Below, piece by piece: positions 1 through 7,736 of a stretch of DNA of 12,956 nucleotides (position 1 is the stretch's first letter; each line of letters opens with the position of its first letter). Source of the DNA: Ruminococcus sp. (GTDB lineage Bacteria > Bacillota > Clostridia > Oscillospirales > Ruminococcaceae); NCBI GenBank assembly GCA_014799765.1, contig JAAVHK010000007.1, forward strand, positions 1 to 12,956, written 5' to 3'. The notes beneath the pieces are model-generated. The model worked only from the letters and a program-made list of their open reading frames with translations. It was not told where the DNA came from and did no database searches. The position numbers were made by a program, and so were the translations under genes.

Positions 1-356
1 TGGTTAATTTCTTCCATGTCTTCACGGAGAGTTTTGAAACAACCTGCAAGACCTGTCGCTTCGTCGAAAACTGAATTGACAAAATTTGCTGACTTTTCAC
101 CAGCCCAGCCCTCACCGTCATAACCTGATTCGCCACATACACGATGTGTTTCGTTTTTAAGGTCTGTTTCAGTGCTGTTAATCTGTTGCTGGAAGTTGTT
201 AATTTTTTCCTTGAACTCGTTTATTGCGGTACTTACTGTAGTATCCTGAAATGTCTTCATAGCAGTTGCCGTATCATTTAAATCACTGGCTTCTGTATCG
301 AATTTGCTTTTAAGGGCTTCCATTTCTGAATACACACACATAAATTTATCCGACAT
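1..356 (-). CDS. WXG-type helical protein, candidate type VII secretion substrate (partial; C-terminus beyond window)
   Basis: The gene starts with ATG at 356-354 and runs off the left edge, leaving 118 complete codons and no stop. The product is almost entirely hydrophilic and predicted helical. It has a W-A-G turn (Trp84, in G-W-A-G-E-K-S) between a long N-terminal helical arm, including an INNFQQQINSTE stretch, and a second arm that is still open at the edge. A helix, W-x-G turn, helix plan is the mark of WXG100/Esx-like type VII secretion proteins, and the gene directly follows essC in the same direction. Unlike classic members of about 100 residues with the turn near residue 40-45, the turn here is at 84, so the full protein is probably 160-180 residues or has a further C-terminal domain. 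No signal peptide or membrane segment is visible. The C-terminal YxxxD/E export signal cannot be checked. It could be an export partner or an effector N-terminus rather than an EsxA equivalent. Confidence 0.8.
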   Translation of the reverse strand, partial: MSDKFMCVYSEMEALKSKFDTEASDLNDTATAMKTFQDTTVSTAINEFKEKINNFQQQINSTETDLKNETHRVCGESGYDGEGWAGEKSANFVNSVFDEATGLAGCFKTLREDMEEIN

Positions 357-363
357 TGTTTTT

Positions 364-373
364 TCACCTCCTT
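364..373 (-). promoter_or_regulatory. Very strong ribosome binding site of the WXG-type gene
   Basis: Read on the minus strand this is AAGGAGGTGA, seven bases before the ATG at 356. It is the best Shine-Dalgarno match in the window, suggesting this product is made in larger amounts than EssC, as expected for a secreted substrate. Confidence 0.85.
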
Positions 374-415
374 TACGGTATGATATATCTATGGCAAACA
401 AGGCTTATACCCTGT

Positions 416-441
416 ATTACATAGGCTATTCCTTATGTAAT
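416..441 (-). other. RNA hairpin spanning the essC stop codon
   Basis: The minus-strand transcript can fold AUUACAU against AUGUAAU, plus AGG against CCU, with one bulged A and a five-base loop AAUAG that holds the essC stop codon UAG. No U-run follows, so it does not look like an intrinsic terminator. It could be a processing or stability element separating essC from the WXG-type message. The function is inferred only. Confidence 0.35.
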
Positions 442-3400
442 ATAGTCTTTATTCTGTATACGGTTGTTTTGTTTTCTGCATTGACGTACAATGCATCTTT
501 TTCGCCTATTTCTGTATTCATGATTTTATTTCTTTCGGCAAGAGGAACACTTATGAAACCATCAATGATATTTCCGGCACGTGCTGAACCAAACAACATA
601 AAATTTGCCTTGGCACTTTTTGCCCTGTAGAGTTTCGGAGCTTTTACGGAAGAAATCTCATCATTATCGACATCTGAAGCTATCCATGCGAATTTATAGG
701 GCAGATAGTTAAATAAGCTGTCGTCAAAATCATTCAGCATTTCCTTACTGGAATCTTCATAAATCATCATAAGAAGCGGTTTGTCGTTCAGTACGGACAT
801 ATCGCCGTTATTTTCAAGGACAAGTTTTTTTCTTTCCTCGAGTTCTTTTTTCCAGTCACTGCATATGCTTTTCATATTCTGATTACTTATTTCATATCTT
901 GTTATGCAGTTATATTTATCCGCAAGTCCGGCATATTTCCTGACAGTAGCCTTGTCGAAAATGACAATCTGTACGGATGCGGTATCAATACCGGCATTGA
1001 TACATGAAATCATATATTTTATAAAATTGGTTTTATCCGGCTGGGAAGTTCCGGCAATTATCATGTTAAGTCCAGAAAGATTCATTTTTATCGGCATGAG
1101 GCTGTTATAATCGAAGCCGAGAATAAAGCTGTATGGCGTGAAATATGAAAAATATTTATTTCTCACGTCGTTTTCGATAAGCGGATTAGGTATTTCAGGA
1201 ATTATAACAGCTTTTCTGTCCGGATACTGCATATTGATTTTATTGACAAAAGCTTTAATATGCTTACCTCTGTCAGTTTCCTTTTCGCCCTGAAAGCTCT
1301 TGTAAATCTGACAGTCAAGGGTTTTCTTTTCGACTTCCACAAGACAGCGTCCGGCAATATCTTCAACAGATAGTTTGAATGTATTGAAAAGATTTGTATA
1401 TTCGTCTGTATTGGTATGGTGCAGACCGATACGGCAGGTAAAATGTGAAAGCAATTTATATTCAATGCCCTTGACACTTCCGTTTGCAACAACAACACTT
1501 ATTCCGGATGGCAAACCCTCTCGGAGTATGGAATACATAACAGTTTTATCATTAAGATAAAGTTCCTTGAAAGATGTGAAGTTATCAATCATAAGGATTA
1601 TAAGTGGTAAATCAGAATAACCCGATTCTTTATATGCTGTGAATGAACTTACTCCGGCTTTATTGAATTTCTTTTTTCTTTCGGAAATTTCAGTGACAAG
1701 AAGTTTAAATAAATTATTCATTTTTTCTTCTTCGTTCTGTACAACAACGCCACCGACGTGTGCAAGATTATTGAATTGCTTCAATATCATTGAAGAATAA
1801 TCTATAATATAGAAATTAACTTCTTCGGGAGTATATTTTTCTGCAAGTGTACGTATGATAAGCTGAAGTATATTTGTTTTACCTGTTTGTAGTTCGCCTG
1901 TTATGAACATATGCCTAAGTGACATATCAACGATATAATTTTCCTGTCTCTGATTTGCAGGGTCATCGAATATACCTAAATCGGCGTATATGCCTGTACC
2001 TGCTCTCTTCGGATTTTCCGTATAGGCAATGATTTTTTCAAGAGGTGGCTGACATATATTCGGAAGTTTTTTCAGATTGCTTTTTTCAAAATATTCCGTA
2101 ATCCTGTTCATAATGGCTTCTTTCTGTGAAATCATTTTCTTATCGTTTCCGGAATCACTGTGTTTTCTCGAAAATGCCGGTAGTCTTCTTCCTGCAAAGT
2201 CAACCAGTGACATTGTAAATTCTTTCTGCTGTGCAAGTAAATCGGTATTGGCAGGTGCTCCGCTATATGCTGACTGAAACAACTCGAATACTTCGTTATT
2301 GCCTACCATTAAATAAGCACGTCCGGCTTCCTTTATTTCCGAAGCAAGAGGAGTTTTTATAACTTCCTGACTGTCTGACGGTGTCTGGACTTTAAGACAG
2401 ATACGGAACTTTGAATTACTGTCAATCTGTGCGTCAACCTGTCCCTGAGGTTTCTGTGTGGCAAGTATAAGATGTACTCCGAATGAACGTCCCACACGTG
2501 CTATACTGTTCAGTTCTGACATGAAATCACCATACTGTGCCTTGAGTTCCGCAAATTCGTCAACTATTATAATCAGGTGTGGCAGAACTGTTTCAACTTT
2601 ATGCGATTTCAATTCCTTGATATATTTGTTTATATGGTCAACTCCGGCGTCTTCAAAAAGTTTCTTACGGCGTTCTACTTCCGCCCTGATTGATATAAGT
2701 GAACGGTTTATGCCTTTGCCGTCAATGTCAGTTATAACGCCTAATGTATGTGGTAATGTCTTAAACTGATTGCCCATTCCGCCACCCTTGAAGTCAATAA
2801 TAAGAAATGCTACTTCTTCGGGGCTGAAAAGTGTCGCAACTGACAGAATATATGTCATAAGGACTTCACTTTTTCCTGAACCGGTTGTACCGGCTATAAG
2901 TCCGTGAGGACCGTGTGATTTATCGCTGTCATGAATGTCAAGATATACTGTTTCATTGCCGGAACATACCCCGATAGGAACAGCCATAGACTTTGTGACA
3001 TCTGATTTATTCCAGCGTGCTTTTATGTCAAGTTCTTCAGCGGATTTTATACCTAAAAGCTGATATAATGTTATGTTCTTCGTGAGGGTGGATTCAAGGC
3101 TTACTTCCTCGCAGTATACTGAAGCAAGTTTATATGATATGCTGTACAGGTCACTGTCTTCAATGTTGGTATACTGAAAGTTTACTATTTCTGTATTTTC
3201 GTTTTTGATAATACGCCCTTTTTTGTCGTCGTCGACAAGGACAAGTTGTGAACAGCCAAGCGGTATGTAATCGCTGTGGTTTTCAAAGAATATGAATGTT
3301 GCACCATAAAGTGAGGCTTTTTCTATATACTTTGAAACAGGGTGTTCCTTTATGCCGAAGTCATTCATGACAAATATCACTATATGCGGAAGATGTACTT

Positions 3401-4970
3401 TTTCATTGGAACTGGCTCTCCTGTCAAGTTCGGAATAGAGGTATTCAAAAACTGTTGCTTTACTCTGGTTATCGCATACTATATTCCGGAATTTGTCATT
3501 GTTTATGTGTCTGAACCATTTTATCCAGTCGTATTCCGAACATCTTTCGTTATCCGTTACAAGAAAAGTAGTAACATCGTCATAGTGTTGTCTGATACAT
3601 AAATCGAAGTATATTACTTTCATGATTTCGTAAAGATGTCTGTCAGTACCTACCACGCCGACTACATTGGCTTCCTTTAATTGCAGAAGAATAGGTGCAT
3701 CAGATATTTTCCTGTATTTTTCGGATATATTACAAGGTAAGTCAACAAGTTCATCGTCGTCAGATTCATATTTTTCCTGTGGTTTGTAGTCAATTTTCCG
3801 GATTGCGTCAATGTCTCCGCTACCTATTCTTATTTCAAGGAAGTCTTCGTCTTCGGGTACTCTGTCAAAAAGACTTCCCGAAAAATTCTTTGCGAATGCG
3901 ATAGTTTCATTGCAACGGTAATATATTCTGTTGAGTATCTGCCATTCTTCCTTACGCATATCACTTATTTCTTTTTCCTTGTCTTCTATGTACTTTCTGT
4001 AACCTTGTTCCCTGTCCTGAATCTGCTGGAGATATTCTTTCTTGTCGTTCATTATGGTCAGAAAAGACACTATAGCACCCATTGACATAGAGCATACACT
4101 GAATAGTATAAATGAAAGATTTGTCTTTCCGACTACTCCACGCAGAAGTATTGTAAGAGCAATCATTGCAACCGCAGGCATAAGTCTCAATAACATATTG
4201 TTTTTAGGCTTAGGCGGTTTTTCCTTAGGCAGAAGAAGTTTTATTTCCTCGTCGTTTATCTTGAGTTTAAGACGGCTGTTACGTATGAATTTAGGATAAT
4301 TCATAGCTCCGATACTTTCGTTTATGTCCTTGCATGAAAATTTATTCATGCGGATATTGTATTTTCTGTCCATGTATATATGTCTGCCGTGTATGTAAAA
4401 ACAGCAGTCAAAAATATTTACGAAAGTAAACGGATATAATTTCAGCGGGTTGCCGTCGAAAGATATTATTTTACCGTTATATGCAATGGTAGTACCTCTT
4501 TCGGCTTGCAGAAACATTGTACCCTCTTTACTTATGATTTCAATTTTAACCTTGGAAGCTGAAGAAGTATCTTTCAGCAGGTCACAACCTTTATCACTGC
4601 CGATTGTTACCATTGCAGATGATGACCAGTCAACAGCACAGTTGAAAGTTATATCTGTGAAATCATAGTCATTAAGATAACCGTTCCTTGAAAGACCGTA
4701 ATTCCTCGGAAGAACATTTATGACTGTTCTGTTACGGAGACCGTAATCAGAAAGAAGTCTGTCACCTGAAAGAAATGCTACAGGATTTTCCGCAAAAAGA
4801 TAACAGTCTTCTTTTATATCGGTCTTGTAGTTCAGGCTGAAGGCGTTATTTATTGCAACAAACAAATCATAGGCGGTAATATCTGTGGATACTTCTATAT
4901 CATATTCAGCTTTTACAGGATAAAACAACTTGACAGTCATAATTATCTTGTTGTTATTCAATTTCCCCAT
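426..4970 (-). CDS. essC: Type VII secretion FtsK/SpoIIIE-type ATPase EssC, with an N-terminal ubiquitin-like extension
   Basis: This 1514-residue membrane ATPase is the motor of the Firmicutes type VII (Esx/Yuk) secretion system. Residues 11-88 resemble the EsaB/YukD ubiquitin fold (TVKLFYP...; NRTVINVLP). Residues 108-200 are FHA-like. Two membrane segments lie at about 259-278 and 286-306, followed by a charged helix at 307-345. Three ATPase domains follow. D1 has a classical Walker A (G694-T-T-G-S-G-K700-S701) inside the EssC-typical HGPHGLIAGTTGSGKSE context, and an aspartate-glutamate Walker B (VDEFAEL, D804/E805). D2 keeps a GxxxxGKT loop (GELQTGKT, K1031). D3 is degenerate (GTSQPDKT; Asp1312 replaces the second Gly before K1313). 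Staphylococcus EssC is about 1480 residues, so the length fits with an extra N-terminal module. The start at 4970 has a modest GGGAG close upstream; Met11 (4940) is an alternative without a visible binding site. It lies 13 bases after the LPQTG gene. Confidence 0.96.
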   Translation of the reverse strand: MGKLNNNKIIMTVKLFYPVKAEYDIEVSTDITAYDLFVAINNAFSLNYKTDIKEDCYLFAENPVAFLSGDRLLSDYGLRNRTVINVLPRNYGLSRNGYLNDYDFTDITFNCAVDWSSSAMVTIGSDKGCDLLKDTSSASKVKIEIISKEGTMFLQAERGTTIAYNGKIISFDGNPLKLYPFTFVNIFDCCFYIHGRHIYMDRKYNIRMNKFSCKDINESIGAMNYPKFIRNSRLKLKINDEEIKLLLPKEKPPKPKNNMLLRLMPAVAMIALTILLRGVVGKTNLSFILFSVCSMSMGAIVSFLTIMNDKKEYLQQIQDREQGYRKYIEDKEKEISDMRKEEWQILNRIYYRCNETIAFAKNFSGSLFDRVPEDEDFLEIRIGSGDIDAIRKIDYKPQEKYESDDDELVDLPCNISEKYRKISDAPILLQLKEANVVGVVGTDRHLYEIMKVIYFDLCIRQHYDDVTTFLVTDNERCSEYDWIKWFRHINNDKFRNIVCDNQSKATVFEYLYSELDRRASSNEKVHLPHIVIFVMNDFGIKEHPVSKYIEKASLYGATFIFFENHSDYIPLGCSQLVLVDDDKKGRIIKNENTEIVNFQYTNIEDSDLYSISYKLASVYCEEVSLESTLTKNITLYQLLGIKSAEELDIKARWNKSDVTKSMAVPIGVCSGNETVYLDIHDSDKSHGPHGLIAGTTGSGKSEVLMTYILSVATLFSPEEVAFLIIDFKGGGMGNQFKTLPHTLGVITDIDGKGINRSLISIRAEVERRKKLFEDAGVDHINKYIKELKSHKVETVLPHLIIIVDEFAELKAQYGDFMSELNSIARVGRSFGVHLILATQKPQGQVDAQIDSNSKFRICLKVQTPSDSQEVIKTPLASEIKEAGRAYLMVGNNEVFELFQSAYSGAPANTDLLAQQKEFTMSLVDFAGRRLPAFSRKHSDSGNDKKMISQKEAIMNRITEYFEKSNLKKLPNICQPPLEKIIAYTENPKRAGTGIYADLGIFDDPANQRQENYIVDMSLRHMFITGELQTGKTNILQLIIRTLAEKYTPEEVNFYIIDYSSMILKQFNNLAHVGGVVVQNEEEKMNNLFKLLVTEISERKKKFNKAGVSSFTAYKESGYSDLPLIILMIDNFTSFKELYLNDKTVMYSILREGLPSGISVVVANGSVKGIEYKLLSHFTCRIGLHHTNTDEYTNLFNTFKLSVEDIAGRCLVEVEKKTLDCQIYKSFQGEKETDRGKHIKAFVNKINMQYPDRKAVIIPEIPNPLIENDVRNKYFSYFTPYSFILGFDYNSLMPIKMNLSGLNMIIAGTSQPDKTNFIKYMISCINAGIDTASVQIVIFDKATVRKYAGLADKYNCITRYEISNQNMKSICSDWKKELEERKKLVLENNGDMSVLNDKPLLMMIYEDSSKEMLNDFDDSLFNYLPYKFAWIASDVDNDEISSVKAPKLYRAKSAKANFMLFGSARAGNIIDGFISVPLAERNKIMNTEIGEKDALYVNAENKTTVYRIKTILHKE

Positions 4971-4983
4971 CTCTCCCTATATT

Positions 4984-5916
4984 TCAAGATTTTCTGTTTT
5001 TTCTTTTCTTTCCGGCTATACCGGTTACAGCCAGTGCAAGACCTGAAACTATTCCGGCGGTGACTATACCTGTTATACCTCTGTCACCTGTCTGTGGGAG
5101 TTCATTGTCATCTTTTTCTTCTGTTACGGTTGTAGTGGTTGAATCGTCGGAAGTTGTTACAGTAGTAAATTCCGGAGCTCTCAGAACTCCGTGTTGTTCA
5201 ACGGCTTTTTCAGTAGTGAAAGTATTCTGTATTGATACACTTGTTCTGGTGGTCTTAGTGGTTACATTCGGAGAAGTATTTGTTACTATACCTGTAGTAC
5301 CCTCGCCGGTAGTAGTAGTTTCAGTTGAGGCTGTACCAGAAGTTTCACCTGTTTCAGTAGCGGTTGCAGTGGCAGAAGCTGTTGTTTCAGTCGGGACTGT
5401 ACCGGAACTTTCAGCTGTAGCGGAAGTAACTGCCGTTTCAGTAGCTGTACTTCCCTGCGGTTCTGTACCAGTGCTTATAGCTGTAGCTGTACTTCCCTGT
5501 GATGCTGTACCAGTGCTTATAGCAGTTTCTGTAGCGGTACTTGCCGGAGTTTCAGAAGTAGCAGAAGTTATTACAGTTACTGTACTTTCAACCGGTGGTG
5601 CGACTGATACAGAAGCAGTTGTTATAACTACCGGTGGGGCTTCCGTAGGAACGGTTACAACCGGTGGTTCTGTTACAACGCCGGTTACTACCGGTGGAAC
5701 TTCAACATTACTGCTTTCGTTGCCGGAAGAATTTTCACCTTCCGGTGTTTCAGTACCAGAAGTGCCGGAAGTAGTTTCGCCGGAATTGTCCGGAACTTCA
5801 ACAGCTGAACTTTTTATTTTCTTGTCTGTTTCAACGGCATTTGTTGTAATGCCTGTAAATGCAGAGCAGGTGCATATCAATGATACCAGTGCGATTATAA
5901 TCTTTTTGTTTTTCAT
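4984..5916 (-). CDS. Sortase-anchored Thr/Ser/Val-rich surface stalk protein (LPQTG)
   Basis: This 310-residue exported protein has a signal peptide at residues 1-27 (Lys-rich start, hydrophobic core, likely cut after Thr-Asn-Ala). A long low-complexity stretch of about 230 residues, rich in Thr, Ser, Val, Ala, Pro, Glu and Gly, follows, with no recognisable folded domain. The C-terminus is a textbook cell-wall sorting signal: LPQTG at 273-277, a hydrophobic segment and a basic KKRKNRKS tail. A sortase would join it to peptidoglycan through the LPQTG threonine. The stalk is likely extended and perhaps glycosylated. It has a good binding site (GGAGG at 5928-5932) before ATG 5914-5916, and its own likely promoter. 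Its place directly ahead of essC suggests a surface role tied to the secretion machine, for instance crossing or spacing the cell wall, but that is inference. The sequence between signal and anchor is too repetitive for family assignment. Confidence 0.88.
   Translation of the reverse strand: MKNKKIIIALVSLICTCSAFTGITTNAVETDKKIKSSAVEVPDNSGETTSGTSGTETPEGENSSGNESSNVEVPPVVTGVVTEPPVVTVPTEAPPVVITTASVSVAPPVESTVTVITSATSETPASTATETAISTGTASQGSTATAISTGTEPQGSTATETAVTSATAESSGTVPTETTASATATATETGETSGTASTETTTTGEGTTGIVTNTSPNVTTKTTRTSVSIQNTFTTEKAVEQHGVLRAPEFTTVTTSDDSTTTTVTEEKDDNELPQTGDRGITGIVTAGIVSGLALAVTGIAGKKRKNRKS
5441..5524 (-). repeat. Tandem 42-base repeat inside the LPQTG stalk gene
   Basis: Two back-to-back 42-base copies (5441-5482 and 5483-5524) differ at four positions by eye. 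They encode two 14-residue units of the form AISTGT-x-x-QGSTAT, in frame with the gene. Such units can expand or contract by slippage, changing stalk length. Confidence 0.8.
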
Positions 5917-5939
5917 TTTAAAAATAACCTCCGTTTTGA

Positions 5940-5968
5940 ATTATAGTTTTAAATATTATAGAATGCAA
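5940..5968 (-). promoter_or_regulatory. Possible internal sigma-A-type promoter before the LPQTG gene and essC
   Basis: Reading the minus strand, a TTGCAT -35 element (5968-5963) is followed by a 17-base spacer and a consensus TATAAT -10 element (5945-5940). The -10 falls between the stop of the upstream gene (5949) and the binding site of the LPQTG gene. The -35 matches only three of six consensus bases and the region is AT-rich, so chance is possible. If real, it lets the surface protein, EssC and the WXG-type protein be made apart from the signalling genes. Confidence 0.45.
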
Positions 5969-6416
5969 GTAAAAAAAACTGATGTCTGTATTTGCCTATG
6001 CCGATATACCGGCATTTTTTCAGGCATGAATCTGTGTCGGGATATTTTCCGTTCTGCATAGCTGTCAGAAAATCTGCCGTAAATTCCTTGTCTGAATCTG
6101 AAAGCAATGTATATTTGGCGATATATGAATCAGAAGAATACAGCCGGATAAAGTTTTCATTTTCGAGTATCTTTATATCGTCAGCTGTAATGTCTTCCCT
6201 GAAACATTTTTCAGCACATTCTTCGGCAATAACCGCAAGTTGCTTGTCGAATATCAGATTGGGATATCTTTCAACTATTACGTTATAGATAGCTTTTTCC
6301 TGAACCTTTAAGGCTATTCCGGAAGCAACATATACATTGACGGAAATCAGCAGTATAAGTATTATCACTTCAATGACAATTGATTTTATCAGCTTTTTTC
6401 TTTTATTTGCTAACAT
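5949..6416 (-). CDS. Small single-pass membrane protein with a possible degenerate CAP-like extracellular domain
   Basis: I chose ATG 6416-6414, giving 155 residues. It has a GGGG run about eight bases upstream and overlaps the previous gene by 14 bases. ATGs at 6422 and 6434 are in-frame alternatives (a 161-residue product from 6434) without better binding sites. The product has a short basic cytoplasmic start (MLANKRKKLIKS), one membrane segment at about 12-34, then an outward domain of about 120 residues. That domain begins with an amphipathic helix (FDKQLAVIAEECAEKCF, residues 56-72) and ends with a hydrophobic strand pair containing R-Y-I-G-I-G-K-Y (136-143) and FFLLAFYNI. This order of helix and Gly-Ile-Gly strand recalls CAP/SCP domains, and the preceding gene ends with a similar motif, but family membership is unproven. 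Cys67, Cys71, Cys131 and Cys135 are possible disulfide partners. The function is unknown; probably an envelope component of this operon. Confidence 0.82.
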   Translation of the reverse strand: MLANKRKKLIKSIVIEVIILILLISVNVYVASGIALKVQEKAIYNVIVERYPNLIFDKQLAVIAEECAEKCFREDITADDIKILENENFIRLYSSDSYIAKYTLLSDSDKEFTADFLTAMQNGKYPDTDSCLKKCRYIGIGKYRHQFFLLAFYNI

Positions 6417-7716
6417 CTTCATGCCCCGTTTCATAGATTATTATGACAGCCCAGCCGAATACTTTGTTTTTTTCGTCGTAGAACCTGCCTATTCCGGTAT
6501 AATTCCAGTTGTACTGCGAATAGAGTTCAGTTTTTTCCCTGCTCATTTCAGCGAAATCATCTGAGGTTACCGCCGTATTTGAAATAAGTACAACATTGAC
6601 CTGATTTTCTTCGTCTATATCCGGAAGAAGATTCTGTACGCCTGCATCATTCCGGCACAGCGACAGTATATACGAATTATCATACTGTATAGCCGGATTC
6701 TTACAGTAATCCTCGGCGGCAGTATCTGAACACCTGTCAATTACCTTGTTTCGATTTTTCAGACCTAATTTCTTTTCGGCGTTTGAAATTTCACTTGCTT
6801 CGGACTTTACAGCTATTTCCTTGAGTTTTTCGCCAAGTATTTCGCTGTTTGCGTAATATTCGTCGTCAAGATAGCTGTATATCAGGTTAAAAGCTCCGGT
6901 ATCTCCGCCGGAAGAAAAATATATACCATTTTCCATGAGGTAATCACTCTGTGCCGAAAGACATTCAATAATTCCGTCATGGTATAACCTGTTGTATTTT
7001 TCGTCATATTCAAAGTATGAAAGACCTTCGGCGAGAATATCAATACTTCCCTCGTAGTCGTCGGCGGACATCTTTTTTTCACTTTCGGTCAGGCATGAAT
7101 CCTTTATACCGGCAATGTTTTCAAGTATCTGCTGTGCGGAAAGATAATGCCCCTCATCTTCTTCGCCTATGAGGTTACATAATTCTTCAGCCTTACGGAA
7201 GTCCTTGTTTTCAAGAGCTTCTTCAGCGTCATTCAGATATATACTGTATTGGTGTATTTTTTCAATTTTTTCTTTTTCGGCTTCAGTTTGTCCGGTTATA
7301 CCGTCGTCGGCGAGATGACCGTTTATTATATCAAAGTTTCCGAAATCTGAAATTACCTCTTCGTAACTGACATTGTAATTATAGAAGTCTTCTGCACAGC
7401 GTTCAATGAAACTGCTGTACTTTTCCTTACGTTTCTGATTGTCAAGTAAATCGGGGTATTGACGGAAGACAGTAACCAGTTTGTCGGAATCACCGCTTTC
7501 AATGGCATTCCGGAAAGCGTATTCAGGATAGACAAACGCAAAACATAATGCCGATATAACCGCAAGGACTATCACGGCAACTATTATCAAGGGAATTGTC
7601 ATTGAAGATTTTTTCCGGTCAATCAGTTCGCACTGACATTTCACACAGTAATCGGCGTCAGCCTTATAGACTATATTACATCTCGGACATATCCGTGATT
7701 TTATTTTTTCTGACAT
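6403..7716 (-). CDS. Single-pass membrane protein: N-terminal zinc ribbon, TPR-like extracellular helices, possible CAP-like C-terminus
   Basis: The start is ATG 7716-7714, preceded by GGAG eight bases upstream; an in-frame TTG at 7740 would overlap the previous stop but lacks such a site. The 437-residue product begins with a zinc ribbon in the cytoplasm (C10-x2-C13 ... C24-x2-C27), then a basic stretch and a membrane segment at about 40-63. The outward part is mostly acidic helices, with TPR-like pairs around 155-260 (NDAEEALENKDFRKAEELC; EKKMSADDYEGSIDILAEG). Residues 320-430 form a C-terminal domain ending in Y-T-G-I-G-R-F-Y and a hydrophobic VFGWAVIIIY strand, similar in layout to CAP domains and to the next gene's C-terminus. 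Zinc ribbon plus membrane segment plus outward domain suggests a sensor or scaffold linking the envelope with the cytoplasmic kinase set. I recognise no named family for the full protein. It overlaps the next gene by 14 bases. Confidence 0.9.
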   Translation of the reverse strand: MSEKIKSRICPRCNIVYKADADYCVKCQCELIDRKKSSMTIPLIIVAVIVLAVISALCFAFVYPEYAFRNAIESGDSDKLVTVFRQYPDLLDNQKRKEKYSSFIERCAEDFYNYNVSYEEVISDFGNFDIINGHLADDGITGQTEAEKEKIEKIHQYSIYLNDAEEALENKDFRKAEELCNLIGEEDEGHYLSAQQILENIAGIKDSCLTESEKKMSADDYEGSIDILAEGLSYFEYDEKYNRLYHDGIIECLSAQSDYLMENGIYFSSGGDTGAFNLIYSYLDDEYYANSEILGEKLKEIAVKSEASEISNAEKKLGLKNRNKVIDRCSDTAAEDYCKNPAIQYDNSYILSLCRNDAGVQNLLPDIDEENQVNVVLISNTAVTSDDFAEMSREKTELYSQYNWNYTGIGRFYDEKNKVFGWAVIIIYETGHEDVSK

Positions 7717-7736
7717 TGCAACCACTCCATGATTTT

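Noticed and set aside
357..425. Separate promoter for the WXG-type gene
   Set aside because: TATAAG and TAATAC boxes can be found, but none has a fitting -35 at 16-18 bases; only the binding site is convincing.
416..441. Rho-independent terminator after essC
   Set aside because: The stem is AT-rich and no U-run follows on the transcribed strand, so only a generic hairpin is reported.
4984..5916. Type VII effector with a toxin domain
   Set aside because: It has a Sec signal peptide and an LPxTG sorting signal, which mean Sec export and wall anchoring, not Esx export; no toxin domain is visible.
5060..6061. A 333-codon plus-strand open frame, Val/Ser/Thr-rich
   Set aside because: It mirrors the repetitive Thr-rich LPQTG gene; it has no binding site or folded features, while the minus-strand frame has signal peptide, anchor and Shine-Dalgarno.
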